From: Rugalucina vietnamica
Taxonomy: Eukaryota; Mollusca; Bivalvia; Lucinida; Lucinidae
Reading direction: 5' to 3'
Assembly: GCA_964017185.1 (NCBI GenBank)
Contig: OZ024884.1
Location: 13,369,548 to 13,433,547 of the forward strand
DNA length: 64,000 nucleotides
How positions within the stretch are numbered: position 1 is the first letter of the stretch; the number at the start of each line of letters is the position of its first letter. Shown here piece by piece: positions 56,129 to 64,000 of this stretch. Position numbers and translations under genes: made by a program. The notes under the pieces were generated by a model. It was not told the DNA's origin, did not search any database, and worked only from the letters and a program-made list of their open reading frames with translations.

Positions 56129-57438
56129 AACTGCGCTTAATTAAAATCAAGTTTTCACGCAGAGAAAGCTGCAGAGAAAGCTTTTAAAATAAAGCGATGA
56201 AATCTCAACTGTCCCCAGGCAACACTGACATTACCTGGACAGATTAGCCGAATGATAATCGAATATCGCCGGCCAATATCGGATATTATCGGAAAGACTC
56301 CGTAAATTTACCTGAGCGCTAGTAAAATCGATTGCTTGCTTATGTGCCTATATTGAAATACGACTATTGTCCCGGTTGTCCGTCCAGACATGACTGAAAA
56401 AATGTTGACAGGAACGCTATTTCATAGCAAAGAGGAAATAATTGCAGTCAAGCTCTCGAAGTAAACATCTTTGAAAAAATTCAAGTCATACAAATGGTGT
56501 TGGCTGATGCGCATCCGGTTAATTTGAGATACCAACCTCGTTCAGACCATCTTTTGTTCTACGTGTTTTTTTTTCAACCCGCAAGCCTGACATGACCGGC
56601 GAAACATTCTACTTTGTCACTTGCCAGTCACTAAAAGTTTCTAGTCGACGTTGATAACCAAGCGGGTCCGTAACCGCAAAGGATGGTCCCGTATCCATAC
56701 TATACGCTGTGGTGTCGACTACTGAGTGTCGTAGGTATGGACAGTAAACGAAGACCAATCAAATGGCTGAGCTCGGTCCCCACTCCTTCTTCTTCCCGTA
56801 TGTTTGTCTTGGTGTCGATCGAAAATTTTGGCCGGGCTCGACAAAACAAGTTCTCACAGTCACCGTTTAATCAAATGACACTCTCTTGCTATGCTTTGGT
56901 ACCATATTCGGCTGTGTAGACTTGATGAGAATGTTGGACTCAAATTACCGTTTTTCTTTAAACTGAATATCTCAGGCTGTGTCAGGATATTCTGACAGGG
57001 TTCAATGCCTATATAGTCACAGAAGATAGCTAGAAGCTTGATTTAGCTATCAGAGGAACTTTTTATTATCCGTGTAGCGATCAAAATCAAAACTGCTCAT
57101 CAGTTGCGCAGATCATGCAGAGATGATCTGCTTCTTTGTTTGTGTATGTACAAAACTCCTGCTTTGTTTTCTCAGGATGTGGCCCATACTCAAATTGCTT
57201 TAATTCCCGTTTGAAGAATAGTCAAGTGGACGGTACTTATGAGTACTTGAAATGAAAAGGATAATAGAATTTGGACAGAAAAGAATACGATGTATATCAA
57301 CAGCTAAGAATACTGATCAAAGAGTTTGACTGGTAGTAAAGAAATCACTACAACTTACCTTCTATGCTCCGATTTGAAAACTTCAACTTTGTAATCCTGG
57401 GTTGTATCCTTTCAAGTGGCTCAGTTACTTAACGTTGG

Positions 57439-57704
57439 TGAGTCATATTAATCCAGCGCGAACGGCTACCACTAGCGTCAGTTTTCATTGGACGTTTTCA
57501 AAATAACCGTTATTCTGAAGTGGCGTGGGTAGGGTATGACTCACGGTCGCGTGATGTCGATGACTCATACGACGCCCGACGTTGATTGGCTCCGACGTGG
57601 CGTCGGTACTTGACCTCTTTATGACTCACCGCGTGACTCATCGTCGCGTGACGTCGATGACGTCATACGCCACTTGAAAAACCACTTGAAAACCACTTGA
57701 GTCA
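57439..57704. promoter_or_regulatory. Cluster of AP-1 and CRE-type sites, right end
   Basis: Mirror of 41043-41308. The TGAGTCA at 57439 is the mirror of the 41302 site. Having the cluster at both ends means any transcription it drives would point in opposite directions. Confidence 0.55.
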
Positions 57705-58487
57705 TTTCCTGTTTTGGGTCCAAAGTGCCCCCTATGTAGTCTCAACAGACAAGCAGGATTACTGGTCATATTATTTCTCGACTTTAGGCCTTAAATTTGA
57801 GTCCTCCTTTGAACTGATATATGACAATTATTGCAGGTTAGAAAATTATGCGAATATTCGAATCCAGAAATCGCATTCGAATATTCGTATGAAATGCGAA
57901 TATTCGAACATTCGAATATTCGTTGACATCCCTACTCTAAACCCAAACCGCGTTTCCTGTCATTGTACTGCAAATGTATTTAATATTGTAGTATGACTTT
58001 CGTTTTTTTTCCTTTGAAGTTTTTGTAATATTAAGTCCAATACAAGTGAATATCAAAGGAGGCTTGTCTACATATTAATACTTTGCGGAAGGAGACGGAA
58101 TGAAAACTCTTAACTTCCTGATATTGGAAGTTACAGTACGGATCTGTCAACTGGTATGTTGTCATACTACAAGTTAGTTAAAGACCTCACCGCTCAGAAA
58201 AATAAGTAAAAAACAGCTTGTCTTCGACTCGCTTAATTTTACTTATTTTTTTCTACTCGGTAGCTTTCACAAAATCCCTTTGTTGTAGTCACAGTTAGGT
58301 TTTATTCTCGATGACGTTGAAGAAAACAGCTTTAGAGAAGAATTCAGCGAACAAATTTCTATGGACAAAAATTGTGAATGGTCTTAAGACTCACGATACT
58401 ATGTTTAATTTTATGCGCCAGTTTACCTATAAATCAGTTTTAATAAATGATGATCGATATAAAGTGTTGCGTTATTAAAGTCCGCCA

Positions 58488-58800
58488 GTATATAGCAAAA
58501 AATAGGGTTTGCAGGGGTATACCTATTTTTTTTCTTATTTTTGTTCCAAAACATAGATAGGCGGTTCTAACGTTAACGTGTTGGGTACAATCTATGTTTT
58601 GATATCAAAATTAAGGAACGGGAGGCATTGAAGACTGACTTGGCCTAAAAGGCGTGGTTTCAATCCTACCAAGGGACCCAGCAAATGTTAATGCAGCAGA
58701 AAGAGCATGTTTGATTGTTATTTTTGATCAAAAATATAGATTGTTGGTTTTGGGGAGACGGTTCTAACGTGCAGCCACAATCTATGTGTTAACCTAAATA
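58488..58800. mobile_element. Two partial MITE family A remnants
   Basis: 58488-58620 has 'GGGTTTGCAGGGGTATACC' and 'AAAACATAGATAGGCGG'. 58735-58795 has the hairpin 'ATAGATTGTTGGTTTTGGGG' with 'CAGCCACAATCTATG'. Both are heavily decayed. Confidence 0.6.
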
Positions 58801-58869
58801 AAACAAATATGTTAAAACATCCTACTTACCATTTAAAATTTTATATAGTCATTTTTTCTGTCTATATCA

Positions 58870-59148
58870 TGAACATGTTATCGTTCCAAGGCGATATTTC
58901 TGTTGTGGTTCTAATTGTTTTTGTTTTGGTGTTGAATGTTTGTGCTGTTTGCACCCTATGTACGTTAGGTTCGAGTAACTGAGTGACCTCCTATTAGGAA
59001 ACAGCTGCTTCCTCGTCTGTATGATATGTTTTCTTCGTATAAGTACCTAATTGTCAATTTAGTTTTTCCCACCATCGGTTTTGGTGTGGGAATTTTATCT
59101 GACCGAACCATTGTCTGATCATTGCCTACTTTTACCTTTTTGTAATGC
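58870..59148 (-). repeat. Interspersed family C, copy 6 (truncated)
   Basis: On the minus strand: 'AAAAAGGTAAAAGTAGGCAA' through 'CACACCAAAACCGATGG' to 'GGAACGATAACATG'. Confidence 0.65.
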
Positions 59149-59396
59149 ATGTTTCTCCAGCGTAGGCTGATTTGATATTGTGGGTCTCAGTACTTCAGGG
59201 TAGGGCGTGACGATTGGACGGGGACCCCAAGGTTCCAGTAACGAGATGCTGTTACAACGTTACATCATGGCCGTGAGCACGACCGGCGATTATTAAAAAG
59301 TAATTTTGAATATACAAGTACCTTGATTAAGTAATATATCCTTTTCTATAAACAAATATCCTTTTATGCTCGATGTTAAATGCATTGTCAATGAAA

Positions 59397-59640
59397 TGAG
59401 CCGCATCATGTTTCATGAGAACACCACTATTTTGCATATACGAAAACAAAGTTTACTTGGAAGCTGATTAGCGCTACCTGGATAGTACGATTCCTCTTTT
59501 TCCTAAAACCGAAATGTCTAGCCATATTCTGTGCTTGTACAGCTTGGGTTTTGTCGGACAATATTCTGTGCTTGTACAGCTCGGGTTTTGTCAGACCTGT
59601 TCGAAAACCTCATTGTTTGTTTTTTCATGACACGGCTCAT
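59397..59640. mobile_element. MITE family B, copy 9
   Basis: 'ATGAGCCGCATCATGTTTCA' to 'TTTTTCATGACACGGCTCAT'. Ends are well kept. The phrase 'ATTCTGTGCTTGTACAGCT' is tandemly duplicated. Confidence 0.75.
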
Positions 59641-60399
59641 ATGTTTGTTGAAATACATGAAATCTCAATAAACAATATATAGTGCAATGTCTTTGACCCC
59701 GAAGGGTTACCTTTAAACTTCCTATAGCAAATGCACTGTTTGTCAAAGGTCAAGTGAAACTGTCAAAGTATCGCAGTATAGCACGTGGATCCCGTTACTG
59801 ACACGATGGGACACAAAAAAAATCATCAGGCATATATGCGAAATATGGATTTAAATGTTGCACTTTGGCTGGCAACCTGTACTCACTATGGGTTAGATGG
59901 GCGGGTGAGAAATGTATTATGGAAGCTGAACAAAACACTTTTTCTTCTCAGTCTTTTTGGATCTTCTTGTTCTTCACAAGTTATGTCAGACGCAAGGTGT
60001 GGAACTTTTACCGATGACCGTCCACCGATAGCCAATAGCTGCTCAGTGTTCTATCCGCATTAATGTAAGTATAATTTTCTTATTTTTAATGGTGGCTCTT
60101 TGGTTCTGATAACAACAGGCCGAGTTCATATTCCCCGATCCAAAATTTAATTGGATCTGAGCCTAGATGGACGTTAAATGGAAAATATGTTCATACACAT
60201 TATTTTAATGTACAAATATGAACACGAATGTTTATCAACATCAAATCAGTTTCAAAAGCAACAACGACAGCAACAAAACACATATAAATAATAATAATAA
60301 TAATAATAATAAACGCTTCAAATCTAACTTTGAGAGCTACTCCATGACAAACCAACATGCTTACTAGTTTAATTTGAGGATTAACGTTCAGATCAGCAT

Positions 60400-60560
60400 T
60401 TTTGACATGTCAGGACTGACCCAACATTTCTTGGGTATTACATGTACTTGCAACCAGTACAATGTGAAGATACTGCGGTGTTTTGCTCAAGGACACAATC
60501 CAGCGCCAGTAGGGTTTGAACACATGGCCTATCGATTCGCAGTCCTGTATGGTGTACCAG
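60400..60560 (-). mobile_element. tRNA-derived SINE, second copy
   Basis: On the minus strand: a B-box-like 'TGTTCAAACCCTACTGGCG' followed by 'TTGTGTCCTTGAGCAAAACA', the same body motif as at 16742-16955. Confidence 0.55.
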
Positions 60561-60589
60561 AAGGGTCAAAACCACCGGTAGCAGTCCAC

Positions 60590-60838
60590 TGGTAAATTTT
60601 TACCAGTGCACTGCTAAATTTTACCAGTGCACTGCTATATTTTACCAGTGCACTGCCAAATTTTACCAGTCCACTGATAAATTTACCAGTCCACTGATAA
60701 AATTTAGCAGTGCACTGGTATATTTACCAGTCCACTGATAAAATTTAGCAGTGCACTGGTAAATTTACCGGTCCACTGATAAAATTTAGCAGTGCACTGG
60801 TAAAATCGGTGACTTTGTATTTTACCAGTGCACTGCCA
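60590..60838. repeat. Self-complementary tandem array of CAGTGCACTG units
   Basis: About a dozen copies of (T)ACCAGT(G/C)CACTG(G/C/A)TA(A)AATTT at about 23-28-bp spacing. Many units contain the perfect palindrome CAGTGCACTG. The first half reads mostly TTTTACCAGTGCACTGC and the second half AAATTTAGCAGTGCACTGG, so the whole array can also fold on itself. Confidence 0.85.
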
Positions 60839-61002
60839 TCTAAGGGTATTTTCTTCATCCAATCAAAATACAGCTTCTATCTCGTTATCGGTATCGATTT
60901 ACCTGTGCATATTTGACAGTTGTAATCATGGTGTGTAACCGCACATAGTCGCAAATACGAATAGGCCTACAGGAATTACGAGTTACTATGCCTTCGACCT
61001 TT

Positions 61003-61044
<42 letters not shown>

Positions 61045-61060
61045 TTTATTTATTTATACA
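61003..61060. repeat. (ATTT)n microsatellite
   Basis: About a dozen ATTT units. Confidence 0.95.
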
Positions 61061-61479
61061 TATACGCTGTGTAGTATGGACGCATTATGTTTCTTGTCCG
61101 TATGATAAAACACACATTTACAAATAGGAAACTTATCAAGGCTGATTTTCGTTATATCTACCGTAGCTTCGTCTGCTCTTGTCTTTATTTGGAATCCAAA
61201 TCCAAATTTCGGATATACACACGTATGTTATTTGTAGATTTGTTTGCTGATTTAACGCAGAGAAAGTGATATTTCTAATGATCGCTTTTATATGTTAAAC
61301 TCTGTCCTGCGCTGTGCCTCTGCACCACTGTGCTCCTTATCGCACTGCATGAAAACCTCGATTTACGCGAATTTACAAACATATGCAAATATTTGGTAAA
61401 TTTATGGAATTACATGCGCTAATCATTTACAACGGTTTCTTCATAAAAGTAAATGTATCAAAAATTTACTGGTGCTTGC

Positions 61480-62985
61480 ATATTAATAAAATACTTGGCA
61501 AATGTTGAGTCGAAATTTGCTGGGAATTTACATGACAGGTAAATGTTGCGATGAATTTGACTTTTATTTTCTTGCGTTGTTTTGCATGTGTAAATATTGA
61601 CATTTGCAATTAGTTTACATATCCTATGTGTGCCTTTAGCTTGCCGCATTTACCAAGGCATGCATATCATTGAAATGTCAATATTTGATACCTGATTTAC
61701 GTATCTTCCGTAAATGCGAATGTTTGTCTCTTTTGCTAACGTTGTTTACATGTCCAAAGACTGGCATTAGCAATCATTTTGCATACCCTATGTGTGCCTT
61801 TAGCTTGCCGCATTTACAATGGTATGTATACTATTGGCTATGCCTAAGTTTGATAGCTGATTTACGTATCTTCTGTAAACGTAAATATTTGTTTCGTTTG
61901 GTTGCGTTTTTGTGCATGTTCAAAGACTGGCATTTGCAATCATTTTGCATACCTTATGTGTGCCTTTGGCTTGCCGCATTTACAATGATATGTATAATAT
62001 TGGCTATGCCAATATTTGATTACTTATTTACGTATCTTCCGTAAACGTTAATCTTTGTTGCTTTTGATTGCGTTGTTGTATTGTTCAAAGACTGGCATAA
62101 GCAATCATTTTGCACACCCTATGTATGCCTTTAGCTTGCCGCATTTACAGTGGTATGTATACTATTGGCTATGCCTAAATGATAGCTGATTTACGTATCT
62201 TCTGTAAACGTAAATATTTGTTTCGTTTGGTTGCGTTTTTGTACAGTTTCAAAGACTGGCATTTGCAATCATTTTGCATACCCTATGTATGCCTTTAGCT
62301 TGCCGCATTTACAATGGTATGTATAATATTGGCTATGCCAATATTTGATTACTTATTTACGTATCTTCCGTAAACGTTAATCTTTGTTTCTTTTGATTGC
62401 GTTGTTGTACATGTTAAAAGACTGGCATTTCCAATCATTTTGCAGACCTTATGCATGCCTTTAGCTTGCCGCATTTAAAATTGTATGTATACATCTAGCT
62501 ATGTCAATATTTGATGGCTGATTTACGTATCTTCCGCAAACATTAATGTGTGTTTCGTTTGGTTGCGCTGTTGTACATGTTCAAAAACTGACATTAGCAA
62601 TCTTTTGCATACCTTATGTATGCCTTTAGTTTGCATCATTGACAATGGTATGTATAATACTGGCTATGGCAATATTTGATAGCTGATTTACGAATCTTCC
62701 GTAAACGTTAATGTTTGTTTTGTTGGTTGTTTTGCTGTGCATGTTCAAAGTCTGGCATTAGCATTCGTTTTGCATACTTTGTGTATGCCTTTAGCTTACC
62801 GCATTTACAATGATATGTGTATTACTGAGTAAGCCAATATTTACTGATTCACGTATCTTCTGTAAACGTGAATGTTTATTTCGTTTGGTTGCGTTGTTGT
62901 ACATGTTCAAAGACTGGCATTTGCACTCTTTTTGCACCCCTTACGTATACATATATACTGCTGCATTTACAATGGTACATGTATA
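61480..62985. repeat. Tandem array of about 165-bp units (about nine copies) with dimeric higher-order pattern
   Basis: 'GCTTGCCGCATTTAC' or a variant recurs at about 61642, 61808, 61972, 62139, 62302, 62467, 62631, 62799 and 62952. Other shared words are 'TTTACGTATCTTC', 'GTAAACGT', 'TGGTTGCGTT', 'CAAAGACTGGCAT' and 'CCTATGTGTGCCTTTAG'. Units starting at 61808 and 62139 are nearly identical to each other, as are those at 61972 and 62302, so part of the array evolved as 330-bp dimers. The outer units are the most diverged. Confidence 0.9.
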
Positions 62986-63342
62986 ATTTTTGGTAACTAG
63001 TAATCGCACTATACCACAGATTGATTTAAAACAGAAATTGTATTTTGAAATAACAATACACCGGTTACGCCTTGATCACATTGTAAAGATACATCTTCAA
63101 CATACAGCGTTTTACAGAATCAAATTTATGCCACTGACTGTTAAATTTGCAATATCGCTCGAGAATCAGGGTGTGTTTTCAGCATGTGAAAGAACGTGTA
63201 ATCCATAAATTACATAAGCGTAGTACGAGGGGTATGCGGGGAATATACAAAAATAATACTCATGCTAGGCCAGATGACACACCGACATCAGATTGCATGC
63301 CTGTTACTGAATATTCTTAAACCACCCTAAAGAAAGGCCGGT

Positions 63343-63510
63343 ATGATTAAACATAAATTGATCGTATACGTATTTTTCTTGCTATTGTTGTCTCATATAC
63401 AGTGTCAGTTTTGCTTTTGTTTAGCACGTATTGGTAATGCAATGGCTTTTAAATGTACAAAACAACATATACATGTAGCTGATATAATTACTTCATTTTC
63501 ATTTAGGTGG
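63343..63510 (+). CDS. Possible first exon of a secreted protein (weak)
   Basis: ATG followed by IKHKLIVYVFFLLLLSHIQC, a near-ideal signal peptide with a likely cleavage before QFC, then a cysteine-containing stretch. The frame runs on into a MITE, so the true exon would have to end by splicing before about 63518. No downstream exon is visible before the window ends. It could be chance. Confidence 0.3.
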
Positions 63511-63517
63511 CGTTCGG

Positions 63518-63728
63518 TTCGGATAATAAGTCCGTGCAATGAATACCCATTAAACCCCACTTTTTACAGTAAAACTGAGGTATGCAGGGGTATACTCTTT
63601 GGTCCAAAACATAGATTGTGGAGCCGCCTAGGCGAGGCGGTTTTAAAGTGTACCCATGATCTATGATTTGAGCAATAATATTACTAATATAAGTTTTTCT
63701 GATGCTATTTTCAATTTTTACAGCTGAC
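63518..63728. mobile_element. MITE family A, copy 11 (reverse orientation)
   Basis: 'ATAAGTCCGTGCAATGAATA', 'AAAACTGAGGTATGCAGGGG' and 'AAAACATAGATTGTGGAGCC' with the opposing 'GTACCCATGATCTATG'. Confidence 0.7.
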
Positions 63729-64000
63729 AAAAACAATCTGTACGTTTTCGTTATTGCTACAAACACGTAACACAAATATTAATTACCAGTTATACATAAC
63801 TAAAATGTACTGAAATACAATATGTCCAATATTGGTCGCTGAAATATTGCACAATTGGCCATTGATCCTTTAAAGCTGACAAACTAAGCTGCATATGTAA
63901 AAGCCGACTGGCTTACTGTGGGGAACTGGACGCTCGGTCGGTAAACATGCTGTGAAACCAGCTTAAGGTGCAAGATTATAGTTCCTGTGATAACCGTGAG

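Larger units (their letters stand above)
53273..56378. mobile_element. 3.1-kb insertion present only in the right arm
   Basis: The left arm reads continuously across this point (GGACGGAGGTATCGCC), whereas the right arm is split between 'GGCGATACC' and 'TCCGTCC'. The insert starts 'CATGGGGTACTTTAGTCG' and ends 'CTATTGTCCCGGTTG'. I see no terminal inverted repeats or target duplication. It contains a microsatellite (54590-54690), a family B copy, a family A copy and one cysteine-containing open frame. Confidence 0.75.
41007..57740. mobile_element. Giant inverted-repeat element of unknown family (fossil)
   Basis: The left arm (41007-45924) and right arm (49783-57740) are inverted copies. Left and right coordinates sum to a constant (95631 over the core, 98747 outside the right-arm insertion), and only a handful of differences are visible. 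Outer ends are ACTACATAGGGGGCAC and its complement. The 6-bp flanks CACAAC and CTCAAC differ at one base and may be a worn target duplication. Size, long inverted ends and a 6-bp duplication recall Polinton-type elements. However, no polymerase, integrase, ATPase, protease or capsid gene was recognised, so it stays unassigned. It looks broken, with later insertions in the centre and the right arm. Confidence 0.75.
40369..57932. mobile_element. hAT-like MITE, copy 2, split by the giant inverted-repeat element
   Basis: GGGATGTCAACGAAT at 40369 and ATTCGTTGACATCCC at 57918-57932 are inverted ends, again flanked inside by CGAATATTCG palindromes. Only 40369-41006 and 57741-57932 (about 830 bp together) belong to the MITE. 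Everything between is the later insertion. The internal phrase 'CAACAAAGTGTCAAACTG' is shared with copy 1 (about 40126 and 40927). Confidence 0.65.

Noticed and set aside
41007-57740. Assignment to Polintons or to a herpesvirus-like insert
   Set aside because: Only size, inverted ends and a possible 6-bp duplication fit. None of the family's hallmark genes was recognised, and the outer ends do not have the usual Polinton start.
59785-60063. 92-codon frame with several cysteines
   Set aside because: No recognisable family, start context or neighbouring exon.

Overview
This looks like nuclear DNA of an invertebrate animal, most probably a bivalve mollusc. The reasons are AT-rich sequence, very long introns, dense small inverted-repeat transposons, satellite-like arrays of 160-190 bp embedded in transposon-like elements, an intronless nicotinic-receptor-like gene, and repeat phrases (the 'CCAAGATGGCCGCCATG' family, ACGG runs, TACATGTA-type words) that I associate with bivalve genomes. 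No species can be named from sequence alone.

Two host genes are well supported. The first lies on the plus strand across about 21.4 kb (9364-30758). It has five small exons joined by phase-1 introns and encodes a predicted 210-residue protein: signal peptide, two six-cysteine EB/EGF-like repeats of exactly 51 residues each, one sushi (CCP) domain and a hydrophobic tail of the GPI-anchor type. None of its exons stands out as a long open frame. The 15.4-kb third intron holds most of the repeats between 12 and 27 kb. The second gene is a complete single-exon Cys-loop receptor subunit of nicotinic acetylcholine receptor type on the minus strand (33175-34404).

Layout: 1-9 kb is non-coding with many copies of two MITE families, here called A and B. 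9.3-30.8 kb is the five-exon gene. Its introns contain foldback elements, a 3.6-kb element with inverted ends enclosing an array of about 188-bp units, tRNA-derived SINEs, a tandem of 145-178-bp units, a multi-copy 'GGCCGCC' family, a LINE with intact target duplications and a 2A-like motif, and a nested pair of terminal-inverted-repeat elements. 33-34.4 kb is the receptor gene. 36.3-38.1 kb holds a 5'-truncated Penelope-like retroelement. 39.6-58 kb is dominated by a giant inverted repeat (arms 41007-45924 and 49783-57740, highly similar) that itself sits inside a small hAT-like MITE. The arms carry a PC4-like segment, an open frame with identical protein in both arms, clusters of AP-1/CRE-type sites and retroelement debris. 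Only the right arm carries a 3.1-kb insertion. 58-64 kb has more MITEs, a palindromic CAGTGCACTG array, a 165-bp tandem array with a dimeric higher-order pattern, and a possible first exon of another secreted protein near the edge.

The five-exon gene and the receptor show no functional link. The most unusual structure is the giant inverted repeat. It is treated as an unassigned fossil mobile element because no polymerase, integrase, capsid or packaging gene was recognised in it.
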